Under the pieces are notes generated by a model, which was given only the letters and a program-made list of their open reading frames with translations, was not told the origin of the DNA and made no database searches. A stretch of DNA of 9,808 nucleotides from Deltaproteobacteria bacterium (GTDB lineage: Bacteria; Desulfobacterota; Desulfuromonadia; Geobacterales; Geobacteraceae): the NCBI GenBank assembly GCA_021810985.1, contig JAJZQA010000063.1:1-9808 (forward strand). The letters are read 5' to 3'. Positions 1 through 6,729 of the stretch are shown here, piece by piece (within the stretch, counting starts at the first letter, position 1; each line of letters starts with the position of its first letter). The translations under genes and the position numbers were made by a program.

Positions 1-591
1 TATGCCGCAAGTCCGTTCGCCTTCAAGCGACTTGAACAACGCGAGGAGTCTGATCTGTCGTTTCTCTCCAGGATCTGCACCGAGAATGGCGCCAACCTCA
101 AGGTGGCCGACGAAAAGCTGATCGTATTCAGCGGCGCGGATTTCGAAGCCAAGCCGGCGAGCTTCACCATCTCTCGGAAGGATTCCAAGAGTCTGAAGGC
201 ATACCGGTTCACCGATCGCGCCCATGATATTTACCGCGCCTGCAAGGTGAGCTACCAGGCTCCGGCGGCCAAGAGGGACAAGACCTACACCTTTACCCCG
301 AAAAGCGGCCCGAAGGTTGGCGAGGTGCTCAAGATCAACCGCCGTGTTGAAAGCCTGGCCGCTGCCCAGCGCGTTGCCCGGGCAGAACTGCGCAAGAAGA
401 ACAAAGGCGAGGTCAAGGGCACCCTTGATCTGGTTGGCCACGTCGGCATGGTGGCCGGTCTCAACGTCAACGCCTCTGGTTTTGGTCAGTTCGACGGCCG
501 GTATTTCATCGACGAGGCCACCCACCGCTATGATCGGGGTAGCTCCGGGTACACCGTTTCCCTCACCGTCCACCGGGAGCTTGGCTACTGA
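1..591 (+). CDS. Phage late control gpD-like tail protein, C-terminal part
   Basis: The reading frame is open from the first base of the window to the TGA at 589-591, so the gene begins upstream; 196 codons are present. In P2, gpD is a tail protein of the baseplate hub/late control D family, and the Mu gp44/T4 gp27 hub proteins are structurally related; these complete the central tube-to-spike connection. The visible part contains the segment typical of the family's C-terminal half: a lysine-rich stretch with TYTFTPKSGPKVGEVLKINR, an alanine-rich helix (SLAAAQRVARAEL) and a terminal beta-rich domain ending near HRELGY. P2 gpD is close to 390 residues, so about half is seen. The stop overlaps the ATG of the spike gene (TGATG), which fits the usual gpD-gpV adjacency and translational coupling. 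The family assignment comes from recognised sequence pattern and context, not from a search. Confidence 0.85.
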   Translation, partial: YAASPFAFKRLEQREESDLSFLSRICTENGANLKVADEKLIVFSGADFEAKPASFTISRKDSKSLKAYRFTDRAHDIYRACKVSYQAPAAKRDKTYTFTPKSGPKVGEVLKINRRVESLAAAQRVARAELRKKNKGEVKGTLDLVGHVGMVAGLNVNASGFGQFDGRYFIDEATHRYDRGSSGYTVSLTVHRELGY

Positions 592-1202
592 TGCTCGCGG
601 AACTGACCAACAAGGTGGCGGCGCTGGAGGCCCGTCTCAACCAGGTGATCCGGCCCTGCCAGGTGGTGAGCGTGCAGGACGCCGCGGGCACGGTACGGGT
701 ACGGCTGCCCGATTCCGGCAACATGGTGAGTCAGCCGCTGCCGGTGCTGGTGCGCAAGTCCCAGGATGACAAGGACTACTGGTTGCCGGACGTGGGCGAG
801 CAGGTGCTGTGCGTTTTTCTCCCCACCGGGCTTGAGGAAGGGTTTGTTCTTGGTTCTTTTTACCAGAAGGTGGATGCGCCACCAGTGACCAGCCGCGACA
901 AGTGGCGCCGACAGTTCAAGGACGGGACCTACCTGGAATACGACCGGGGCAGCCACGAGTTAACGGCCCATATTGCGGGATCGGCCAGCATCGTGGCGAC
1001 TGGAGACGTGAGCATCGAGTCTCAAGCCGTGCTCAAGCTGAAGGCGCCGGATATCCACCTCGAGGGGAACCTCACGGCGACCGGAACAGGGGGCCTTGCT
1101 GGCACCAACAACATTGTGGGCTCGCTGTCTGTCGTCGGTGATATCGACGCGACCGGTACGATTATCGACGCCGGCGGCAACACCAACCATCACAACCACT
1201 GA
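591..1202 (+). CDS. V: Baseplate spike protein gpV
   Basis: A 203-residue protein, close to the usual length of P2 gpV (about 210). gpV forms the trimeric membrane-piercing spike at the tip of the contractile tail. Residues 20-95 look like the OB-fold domain (VVSVQDAAGTVRVRLP, then WLPDVGEQVLCVFLP and GFVLGSFYQ). Residues 105-190 are a beta-helix with repetitive short strands (IAGSASIVATGDVSIES, then LTATGTGGLAG). The C-terminus ends in His201-Asn202-His203, the HxH apex that in P2 gpV and phi92 spikes coordinates a metal ion at the needle tip. The ATG at 591 overlaps the preceding stop, with GGGAG at 574-578 as a weak ribosome site. The neighbours on both sides are tail genes. The assignment is strong because of the C-terminal HxH together with the beta-helix. 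Confidence 0.9.
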   Translation: MLAELTNKVAALEARLNQVIRPCQVVSVQDAAGTVRVRLPDSGNMVSQPLPVLVRKSQDDKDYWLPDVGEQVLCVFLPTGLEEGFVLGSFYQKVDAPPVTSRDKWRRQFKDGTYLEYDRGSHELTAHIAGSASIVATGDVSIESQAVLKLKAPDIHLEGNLTATGTGGLAGTNNIVGSLSVVGDIDATGTIIDAGGNTNHHNH

Positions 1203-1204
1203 TT

Positions 1205-1603
1205 ATGCAGCTGGGCGCCTTTGGGGACATAGCCTTTGAGACCTCGGCGGAGAGGGTGCGCACCTGGCAGCAGATGAGTCGCAAGGGCGCGGCGCGGTTC
1301 GCCGAACATGCGGTCGCCAAGGGTAAACCGTTGCTGGAGTTTCTTGGCCCGTCCCTGGAAGAGCTGACCATGGTGATTCGGTTTGATATCCAGTTGGGGG
1401 TGGAGCCGGAAATCGAGCTGGCCGCCCTGCGCGATATCCGCGACGCCGGCAAGGAAAGGGTTTTGGTGATCGGAGGGGTGGTGATCGGCAAATTCGTGCT
1501 GGAGGAAATCGGCGAGGAGCACAAGCGGCACTCCGGTTCCGGCCGCCTCTTGCTCGCCGAGGTGAACATCAAACTGAAAGAGTATGTGACGAATGGGACT
1601 TGA
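1205..1603 (+). CDS. P2 gpU-like tail protein
   Basis: A 132-residue protein matching the pattern of the P2 gpU tail family. It has an N-terminal LGAFGDIAFETS strand pair, a middle FLGPSLEELTMVIRF segment corresponding to the family's 'QflGpg-e-itlsG' stretch, and an EIELAALRDIRDAGKERVLVIGG segment corresponding to 'ieaLralaaaGrp--Lv-G'. It ends in a beta strand LLLAEVNIKLKEYV. In P2, gpU is a minor tail protein needed for tail completion (tail terminator or tube-capping role). The gene starts 2 nt after the gpV stop with no clear Shine-Dalgarno site, so translation is probably coupled. It overlaps the next gene by 11 nt. Its position between spike and wedge genes differs from P2, where U lies just before D. 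The family call is likely; the exact role is inferred. Confidence 0.75.
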   Translation: MQLGAFGDIAFETSAERVRTWQQMSRKGAARFAEHAVAKGKPLLEFLGPSLEELTMVIRFDIQLGVEPEIELAALRDIRDAGKERVLVIGGVVIGKFVLEEIGEEHKRHSGSGRLLLAEVNIKLKEYVTNGT

Positions 1604-1910
1604 GATTTCAGCGTTTCCGGCAGCGATTGTGATCGGGGCCACCGGCTACGACGAGATTTACCAGAACGTCCGCACTATTCTGGCCACCGCCAAGGGATCT
1701 GTACCGCTCGATCGTGATTTCGGGGTCGACCAGACCTTTCTCGACCACCCGACGAGCATGGCCATGGCCAAGTCGCTGCCGGCCATCGTCGAGGCGGTGG
1801 AGAAATATGAGCCCAGGGTCGCGGTTGTGTCGGTGACCTGGGTTGCGTCTGAGGCGATGGAAGGACGAATGATTCCTCGAGTACGGATAAGGATTCGGGA
1901 TGGATATTAA
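1593..1910 (+). CDS. W: Baseplate wedge protein gpW/gp25 family
   Basis: A 105-residue protein of the P2 gpW / T4 gp25 wedge family, which joins the central hub to the wedge proteins and starts sheath assembly. The diagnostic core is visible at residues 24-45: an NVRTILATAKGSVPLDRDFG segment, equivalent to the family's 'qnIrtiL-T--Ger-m-pdFG'. A helix (AIVEAVEKYEPRVAVVSV) and a final beta strand (RVRIRIRDGY) follow. Length is normal for gpW (about 115). The ATG at 1593 lies inside the end of the upstream gene, and the stop at 1908-1910 overlaps the gpJ start. This fits the V-(U)-W-J order of a P2-type baseplate cluster. Confidence 0.9.
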   Translation: MGLEISAFPAAIVIGATGYDEIYQNVRTILATAKGSVPLDRDFGVDQTFLDHPTSMAMAKSLPAIVEAVEKYEPRVAVVSVTWVASEAMEGRMIPRVRIRIRDGY

Positions 1911-3030
1911 GACTCTGCCGGATATCGAGTTTTGCGAGACCGACGCCGCCGCAGTCGAAAGCCGCGTGATCACTGTCTATGAGGCGGTGGCCTCTGTCTC
2001 CCTGGCCAAGGGTGACCCGGTGCGCCTGTTTTTGGAGGGACTTGCGGCCATCATTGCCCAGCAGAATCAGGTGATCAACCAGGCCGGGAAAAACAACCTG
2101 CTCCGCTACGCGACAGGGGACTATCTGGAGCACAAGGGGGCCATGACCGCTACGGATCGGCTGGCCGCCAAGGCGGCCATTACCACGGAGCGTTTCTCCC
2201 TGGACGCCGCCCTGGCCTTTGCGGTGACCATCCCGCTCGGCACCAGGGTGACCCCGGACGGTCAACTCATGTTTTCCACGACGGCGGCGGCCGAGATATC
2301 CATCGGTCAGACCTATATCGACGTCTCCGTTACGTGCGAGACAGCGGGTGAGATCGGCAACGGGTATGTGGTCGGGCAGATCAACCGCTTGGTCGATGTC
2401 GACGACAACCCTTACATCACTGCGGTGAGCAACACTACCCAGTCGTCTGGCGGCGCCGACGATGAGGACGATGACCGCTACCGGGAGCGGATCCAGCTTT
2501 CACCCGAGCGCCTCTCCGTGGCCGGCCCGGACGGCGCCTATGAATTTTGGGCCAAAACCGCCCACCAGGACATCATCGACGTGGCGGTCAGCTCGCCGGC
2601 CCCGGTGCAGGTGGTCATCCGCCCCCTGCTCAAGGGGGGCGTCCTTCCCGATCAGGACCTGCTCGATCTGGTGGCGGCCGCGGTTACATCCAAGAAGGTT
2701 CGGCCGCTCACCGACCAGGTCACGGTGTCCTCTCCCTCGGCTGTGAGCTATGACCTGGTCGCCACCTATTACATTTCGTCTGCCGATTCGACCTTGGCCG
2801 CTCAGATACAGGTCCAGGTGGAGGCGGCCAAGTCCGCCTATCTGGAATGGCAGCGCTCAAAGATCGGCCGCGACATCAACCCGGACGAGTTGGTCAAGCT
2901 GGTCAAGGCGGCCGGGGCCAAGCGCCTGGCCGTCACGTCCCCGGCTTATACCCTGCTGGACAGGGACGCTGGCGAATTGGCCCAGGAGGGCACGGTGACC
3001 TTTACTTACGGTGGCCTGGAAGATGAGTAA
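1900..3030 (+). CDS. J: Baseplate assembly protein gpJ
   Basis: A 376-residue protein of the baseplate J family (P2 gpJ, Mu gp47, T4 gp6-related), the main wedge component at the baseplate periphery. Visible features are an N-terminal helical part (residues 20-95), then a beta-rich part beginning around IPLGTRV at 111. The acidic DDEDDDRYRERI stretch at about 187-198 matches the family's highly conserved 'D-ryR-Ri' motif, followed by SVAGPDGAYEFWAKTA. A C-terminal domain with DQVTVSSPSAVSYDLVATYY follows, then an arginine/lysine-containing helix. The start ATG at 1900 overlaps the gpW stop by 11 nt. The stop at 3028-3030 overlaps the gpI start by 8 nt. P2 gpJ is about 300 residues, so this one is somewhat longer, within the range of the family. 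Confidence 0.92.
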   Translation: MDIKTLPDIEFCETDAAAVESRVITVYEAVASVSLAKGDPVRLFLEGLAAIIAQQNQVINQAGKNNLLRYATGDYLEHKGAMTATDRLAAKAAITTERFSLDAALAFAVTIPLGTRVTPDGQLMFSTTAAAEISIGQTYIDVSVTCETAGEIGNGYVVGQINRLVDVDDNPYITAVSNTTQSSGGADDEDDDRYRERIQLSPERLSVAGPDGAYEFWAKTAHQDIIDVAVSSPAPVQVVIRPLLKGGVLPDQDLLDLVAAAVTSKKVRPLTDQVTVSSPSAVSYDLVATYYISSADSTLAAQIQVQVEAAKSAYLEWQRSKIGRDINPDELVKLVKAAGAKRLAVTSPAYTLLDRDAGELAQEGTVTFTYGGLEDE

Positions 3031-3754
3031 GACGCTCACCGATATCTCGTTCCTCGACCTGCTGCCGGCGTCCATCTCCAGCGACCCTGTTATCGTGGCT
3101 GCCGCCAGGGCGCTCGATGGTGAGCTGGCAAAGACCACGGCCAACATCAACGCCATCAACATCTGGTCGCGGATCGACGAGATCGAGGAGCCGCTCCTCT
3201 CCATGTTGGCCTGGGAACTCCACGTTGACTATTGGGACCAGGCCTGGCCGGATTCCGCCAAGCGGGAGACCATCAAAAAGGCCTACATTCTGCACATGAT
3301 CAAGGGTACGCCTGCGGCGGTGGTCGAGGCAATCAAGACCGTGTGGAACGACGCCGAGATTGAAGAGTGGTTCGAGTACGACGGCGCCCCCGGCTACTTC
3401 CGGGCATACACCGACGAGACGCTGTCCGCCGAGATGATCGACAGGTTCGTCGAGATGATCAACGCCTACAAAAACTGCCGGTCTTGGCTTGACAAGCTCG
3501 GCGTGAAGCGGGGTTTGGATTGCAGCCTGAATGTCGGTTTGTTCCCGCGCCTTGGCGGATCAACTCGGATCGCGCCGCGCTTCGAGGCGGACAATCTCGA
3601 CGCCGCGTTGATTGTCGGCACCTACCTACAACATGGCCGCACCACGCGGGTGCCGCTGCTGGTGCCGAAGATCACTGCCGACGATGTCGCGGTGTATGTG
3701 GGCGGCCGGAATCAGATTGGAAAACTCACACGAATAGGAGTCAGCAATGGGTAA
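3023..3754 (+). CDS. I: Phage tail protein I (gpI), long form
   Basis: A 243-residue protein from the ATG at 3023; a GTG at 3011 would add only four residues. Residues 1-165 fit the P2 gpI family, a baseplate protein made next to gpJ. It begins LTDISFLDLLPASISSDPVI, continues with a helix, and then has a LLSMLAWELHVDYWDQAWP segment (about 58-76), a recognisable hallmark of the family. After that comes KKAYILHMIKGTPAAVVEAI. P2 gpI is about 176 residues. The extra C-terminal 70 or so residues (from about 170, containing LFPRLGGSTRIAPR and VPKITADDVAVYVGG) are a beta-rich extension that could link to the fibre. The stop overlaps the start of the fibre gene by 8 nt. The N-terminal assignment is firm; the role of the extension is unknown. 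Confidence 0.88.
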   Translation: MSKTLTDISFLDLLPASISSDPVIVAAARALDGELAKTTANINAINIWSRIDEIEEPLLSMLAWELHVDYWDQAWPDSAKRETIKKAYILHMIKGTPAAVVEAIKTVWNDAEIEEWFEYDGAPGYFRAYTDETLSAEMIDRFVEMINAYKNCRSWLDKLGVKRGLDCSLNVGLFPRLGGSTRIAPRFEADNLDAALIVGTYLQHGRTTRVPLLVPKITADDVAVYVGGRNQIGKLTRIGVSNG

Positions 3755-4901
3755 TTTTGCAGGCACAGTGATTACACCTCGCGGCCTGGACCTTGTCGCC
3801 AAGAGCCAGACCGGAACCACTATCAATTTCACCCGCGTTGGTGTCGGCGATGGCACCTGGGGTGCGGGTGACAGCGCCGAGACACTGCTCGACCTGAAAA
3901 ACGAGCGGCTCTCTCTCGATATCAACACCCTAGACGTGGTGGGCGACGGCACCGCCAGGCTGCGGGCGATCATCACCAACGCCGGGCTGCAAACCGGCTT
4001 TTTCGTCCGCGAGATCGGCGTGTTTGCCACCGACCCTGGCCTCGGTGAGATTCTCTATGCCGTCGCCTACGCTGGCAGCGAATGCGATTTTCTGCCAGCA
4101 GCCGGAGCGGTAATGGTCGAGGAGATTTTTGACCTGCTCACCGTGGTCGGGAATGCCTCGTCGATCACCGCCGAGATATCCGAATATCTCGTCATCGCCA
4201 GCAAGGACGAGATTGACCTGCTTGCCTCATTCGCCGCCCAGGCGCTGGCCGATACCGGTGTGCTCTCGAAAGAGATCGACGCCCAGCGATTCAGCCGCCA
4301 CCAGCAAGGCACTCTCACCATTTACAACCGGGGGGTGGTCAGCGGGTGTGCACTCACCAAATCGAGCACCATCACTCGCGCCATTGACCTGGCGCTGGGC
4401 GAAGTGTTCGGCCATGGCCGGGAGTGGGGAGTCGCCGCCCAGGCGGCTGGCTGCACCGTGCCGGAGAACGAGACCGGCGCCTCGTCCATCTGCCACCTCT
4501 ATGTGCGCGAGGTGTCTGGGGTGATGGAGTTGCAGTGCACCGCGCTTAACACTGCCGTGCCGGATGACGCCATTGAGCTGGCGACCATCACCGTGCCCAA
4601 CGGCAGCACCGCATTAAGTGATCAATACCTGGCGGGCTGCACGCTCACCCCCACGGCTCGGAATGAGCCGAACTGGCCGCTGGTGCAAACATCTCCGGCG
4701 TACGAAGACGTGACCTTCGATAGGGTGATGGCCGCCACCAGCTACTCCGTGGTGCTGGACGTGGACGATTACGAAGGCGGCGAGCGCCCGGAGCTGACCG
4801 CGCCAGGAGCCAACCGGGCGACCAATACTATGCGTATCTATCTCGGCGGCTCTGCGGATGCCGTCGATATCCGCTACACAACGCACCTGATGACCCTATA
4901 G
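3747..4901 (+). CDS. Tail fibre protein with DUF3751-type N-terminus
   Basis: A 384-residue protein in the gpH position directly after gpI. The first 145 or so residues match the N-terminal attachment domain of P2-type tail fibres (phage tail-collar fibre / DUF3751). The signs are ITPRGLDLVAKSQTG at 9-23, then FTRVGVGDG, then FFVREIGVFATDP at 85-97 and an EEIFDLLTVVGNAS strand near 125-138. A short helical linker follows (150-185). The rest is beta-rich and not recognised: it contains several cysteines and no obvious collagen-like or intramolecular chaperone repeats. The domain binds the fibre to the baseplate. The C-terminal half may bind the small protein and the variable protein encoded next. 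AGGAG at 3736-3740 is the ribosome site, 6 nt before ATG 3747. The C-terminal half could equally be a stand-alone receptor-binding domain. Confidence 0.82.
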   Translation: MGNFAGTVITPRGLDLVAKSQTGTTINFTRVGVGDGTWGAGDSAETLLDLKNERLSLDINTLDVVGDGTARLRAIITNAGLQTGFFVREIGVFATDPGLGEILYAVAYAGSECDFLPAAGAVMVEEIFDLLTVVGNASSITAEISEYLVIASKDEIDLLASFAAQALADTGVLSKEIDAQRFSRHQQGTLTIYNRGVVSGCALTKSSTITRAIDLALGEVFGHGREWGVAAQAAGCTVPENETGASSICHLYVREVSGVMELQCTALNTAVPDDAIELATITVPNGSTALSDQYLAGCTLTPTARNEPNWPLVQTSPAYEDVTFDRVMAATSYSVVLDVDDYEGGERPELTAPGANRATNTMRIYLGGSADAVDIRYTTHLMTL

Positions 4902-4912
4902 GAGGATGACCG

Positions 4913-5212
4913 ATGAAAATAAGAAACATGGCTGATGGCCCGGTGGTTGATCTTTCCGTGGCCGGAGCAGTTGCCACCATTGCCGGCATTGAGATCGACG
5001 CCGCGGCCCGCCAGGCGGACAGCCTGGTGACGGTCGATATCAAGCACGGGCCGGGCGGCATCGCCGAAAACGACGGAGACACTCTGATTGCCTCGGTGGT
5101 GATCCTGCCCAAGCAGTACGAGGAGCAGGGTGAAGGCGAGGCGGCGACCCTAGTCGCCCTGCCGCTCGACCCGAATCAGGTACAGATCAAACTCTGGCCG
5201 CACGCCGGATAA
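4913..5212 (+). CDS. Small unrecognised protein between the fibre and DGR target genes
   Basis: A 99-residue acidic protein with no signal peptide, no membrane segment and no motif I recognise. The N-terminal part (residues 8-50) is alternating hydrophobic and suggests beta strands. The sequence QYEEQGEGEAATLVAL around 65-80 looks like a flexible link before a final strand (VQIKLWPHAG). A full AGGAGG (4900-4905) sits 7 nt before the ATG and overlaps the fibre stop codon, so it should be well translated. Another AGGAGG right after its stop serves the next gene. Its place between fibre and DGR target suggests a structural adaptor or a fibre assembly factor. That is context only; no function can be read from the sequence. 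Confidence 0.7.
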   Translation: MKIRNMADGPVVDLSVAGAVATIAGIEIDAAARQADSLVTVDIKHGPGGIAENDGDTLIASVVILPKQYEEQGEGEAATLVALPLDPNQVQIKLWPHAG

Positions 5213-5228
5213 CCAGGAGGATTGACAG

Positions 5229-6329
5229 ATGACAACTATTTTTACGAAAGACGCCCGCCGGGCGGCGGTGGAGGCCGCTACCGGCGGAAAGGTAACCGTG
5301 CTCTACGACAACCTCGGTCTGCCGAGCTACATGGTGGTGGTCCCGAAGTTCAATATCGAGGATATTATGATCGGCGCCGGCACCGGAGTGCATCCGGCAT
5401 TCATCGTCAACGGTGTGGAAAAGAGCGAACTGCTCATTGGTCAGTATCAGGCCAAGGTCGTGGACGGGCGCGCCCTTTCCCTGCCCGGTATGGACCCGAC
5501 CTGCTCACTTAATTTCGACGCCGCCCTCGGTTACTGTGCCGCCAAGGGCGCGGGCTGGCACCTGATGACTAACGCCGAATGGGCGGCCATTGCCCTCTGG
5601 TGCGCGAAAAACGGAACCCTACCGAACGGCAACAACGACTATGGCCGCGACGTGGCCCTCACCCACGAGACTGGCGTGCGGCAGGACGGGATCGCCCCCG
5701 GCACGGCCAGCGGCACCGCTCGCACCCTGACCGGCTCAGGACCGGCACCGTGGCGGCACGACGGCACCGTTGCCGGCATTGCCGACCTAAATGGCAACAT
5801 CTGGGAGTGGGTCGGCGGCATGCGTCTTAATGGTGGCGAGATTCAGATAATCCCCGACAACGACGCGGCCAGCAACACCGCCGACCAATCAGCCACCAGC
5901 ACCCGTTGGAAGGCGATAGCCGCTGCCGATGGCTCTTTGGTTGCGCCGGGCACGGCTGCCAGCCTTAAGTTTGACTCTGTCAATGCTGGTACAGCCGGCT
6001 CGGTTGGCGCGGCACAGATTGACGATGTGATCGACAACAGCAATGCGCCGGGCAGTGGTGATGACGGCTACACCTATACCATCTTTGACAACCTGGCCGC
6101 CGACACTGGCATCACCGTGCCGAATATTATGAAGCAACTGCTCCTGGCGCCGGCTGGCTCCGGCTTTGGTGACGACAAGATGTGGGTCCGCAACTATGGC
6201 GAGAGGCTGCCGTTTCGTGGTGGCGGCTGGGGCAGCGGCGTGGGCGCCGGCCTCGCGGCGCTGAACTTCTCCGACGCGCGGTCGGGCGCGAGCGCGGGCC
6301 TCGGCTTCCGCCCGGCTTTTGTCGCCTGA
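5229..6329 (+). CDS. DGR target: variable tail-tip protein, FGE-sulfatase/C-type-lectin-like fold
   Basis: A 366-residue protein whose C-terminus is the DGR variable region. Residues 1-45 (KDARRAAVEAATGG and YDNLGLPSYMVVVPKFN) form an N-terminal domain likely to attach to the fibre. Residues 55-366 follow the formylglycine-generating-enzyme (FGE-sulfatase) layout, a C-type-lectin-like fold used by many DGR variable proteins. Landmarks are GWHLMTNAEWAAIALWCAKNG (about 109-129, with the 'RLpTEAEWE'-like turn) and the diagnostic DLNGNIWEWVGG at 186-197. The last is GLGFRPAF near the end. Residues 327-363 are encoded by VR; the variable sites lie on the ligand-binding face in known DGR proteins. 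There is no FGE active-site cysteine pair in the corresponding C-terminal part, so a binding rather than enzymatic role is expected. AGGAGG at 5215-5220 precedes ATG 5229. It probably acts as the host-receptor-binding tip. Confidence 0.93.
   Translation: MTTIFTKDARRAAVEAATGGKVTVLYDNLGLPSYMVVVPKFNIEDIMIGAGTGVHPAFIVNGVEKSELLIGQYQAKVVDGRALSLPGMDPTCSLNFDAALGYCAAKGAGWHLMTNAEWAAIALWCAKNGTLPNGNNDYGRDVALTHETGVRQDGIAPGTASGTARTLTGSGPAPWRHDGTVAGIADLNGNIWEWVGGMRLNGGEIQIIPDNDAASNTADQSATSTRWKAIAAADGSLVAPGTAASLKFDSVNAGTAGSVGAAQIDDVIDNSNAPGSGDDGYTYTIFDNLAADTGITVPNIMKQLLLAPAGSGFGDDKMWVRNYGERLPFRGGGWGSGVGAGLAALNFSDARSGASAGLGFRPAFVA
6207..6317 (+). repeat. DGR variable repeat (VR)
   Basis: A 111-bp copy of the template repeat at 6730-6840, ungapped, lying at the 3' end of the target gene (codons 327-363). 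I count 19 mismatches: 18 lie at TR adenines and one at a TR guanine. The stretch 6301-6317 is identical to TR 6824-6840 and holds no adenine. It is GC-rich and is the natural candidate for the IMH (initiation of mutagenic homing) site where cDNA integration begins. Homology stops at 6318. At the 5' end it stops at 6207, though two further TR adenines opposite G (6205-6206) might belong to it. Confidence 0.96.
6301..6317 (+). promoter_or_regulatory. Candidate IMH (initiation of mutagenic homing) site
   Basis: A run of 17 bases without adenine, identical between the VR and TR 3' ends and ending exactly where VR-TR homology ends. In the Bordetella BPP-1 DGR the equivalent GC-rich 3' end of VR fixes the direction of transfer and the point of cDNA integration. 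The assignment here rests on position and identity; the exact boundary is inferred. Confidence 0.65.
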
Positions 6330-6355
6330 AATCTGTAGGCTGGTAATCTGTTTTC

Positions 6356-6371
6356 CCGGGCGACAGCCCGG
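6356..6371 (+). promoter_or_regulatory. Hairpin/cruciform downstream of VR (target-recognition candidate)
   Basis: A perfect 6-bp inverted repeat, CCGGGC / GCCCGG, around the tetraloop GACA, 38 bp past the end of VR and 13 bp before the avd ATG. In BPP-1 and related DGRs a short GC-rich stem with a 4-nt loop just downstream of VR boosts retrohoming by marking the target. The stem, loop size and location on the coding strand match that design. The distance from VR is greater than in BPP-1 and the stem is a little shorter, so the role is a hypothesis. Confidence 0.5.
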
Positions 6372-6384
6372 TTGTGTGGAAGCC

Positions 6385-6720
6385 ATGGAAGACCTCAAGA
6401 TAAGACAGAAAACCGAGGACATGATCCAGTATGGCTATGTGGCTCTGCGGCAGTTCCCCAGGGCTGAACGCCATGTGTTGAGCCAGGAGATCAGAACAAC
6501 CATGTGGCTACTGCTCCGGCTGATTACCGTCTGCAATAAGCGGTATTACAAGAAGACCACCCTGCAGGATATGGACGTAGCCGTTGACTTGCTCCGCTCT
6601 CAGGTGCGGCTCGGTAAAGAGTTGGGTTATCTGCCCTTTAAAAAGTACGAGGCGTGGAGTCGCCATATTGACGAGATCGGGCGGATGGTTGGTGGGTGGA
6701 TAAGGAGCGTGAGGGGTTAG
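6385..6720 (+). CDS. avd: DGR accessory variability determinant Avd
   Basis: A 111-residue protein of the Avd family, a four-helix-bundle protein that forms a pentameric ring, binds the reverse transcriptase and TR RNA, and is needed for mutagenic cDNA synthesis in studied DGRs. Four amphipathic helices can be seen, at about residues 3-22, 25-56, 59-80 and 88-108. There are many Arg/Lys residues on one face (KRYYKK at 52-57, LRSQVRLGKELGYL at 70-83), as expected for RNA binding. The length agrees with the family (110-130). I chose ATG 6385. The frame stays open back to a TTG at 6319, right after VR, and a GTG lies at 6376. However, the residues before 6385 are not Avd-like and would cover the downstream hairpin. 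Base composition is less GC-rich than the tail genes, suggesting that the DGR cassette has a different history. Confidence 0.88.
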   Translation: MEDLKIRQKTEDMIQYGYVALRQFPRAERHVLSQEIRTTMWLLLRLITVCNKRYYKKTTLQDMDVAVDLLRSQVRLGKELGYLPFKKYEAWSRHIDEIGRMVGGWIRSVRG

Positions 6721-6729
6721 GCGTTGTAA

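Noticed and set aside
1675..2265. Minus-strand open frame of 196 codons under the gpW and gpJ genes
   Set aside because: Overlaps the firmly identified baseplate genes and has no recognisable domain or ribosome site.
6324..6340. GCCT / AGGC inverted repeat just after VR
   Set aside because: Only four pairs with a nine-base loop, and one arm lies in the end of the target gene; too weak compared with the hairpin at 6356-6371.
6319..6384. N-terminal extension of avd from a TTG right after VR
   Set aside because: The added 22 residues do not resemble the Avd helix bundle and have no ribosome site. The ATG at 6385 gives the normal Avd length.
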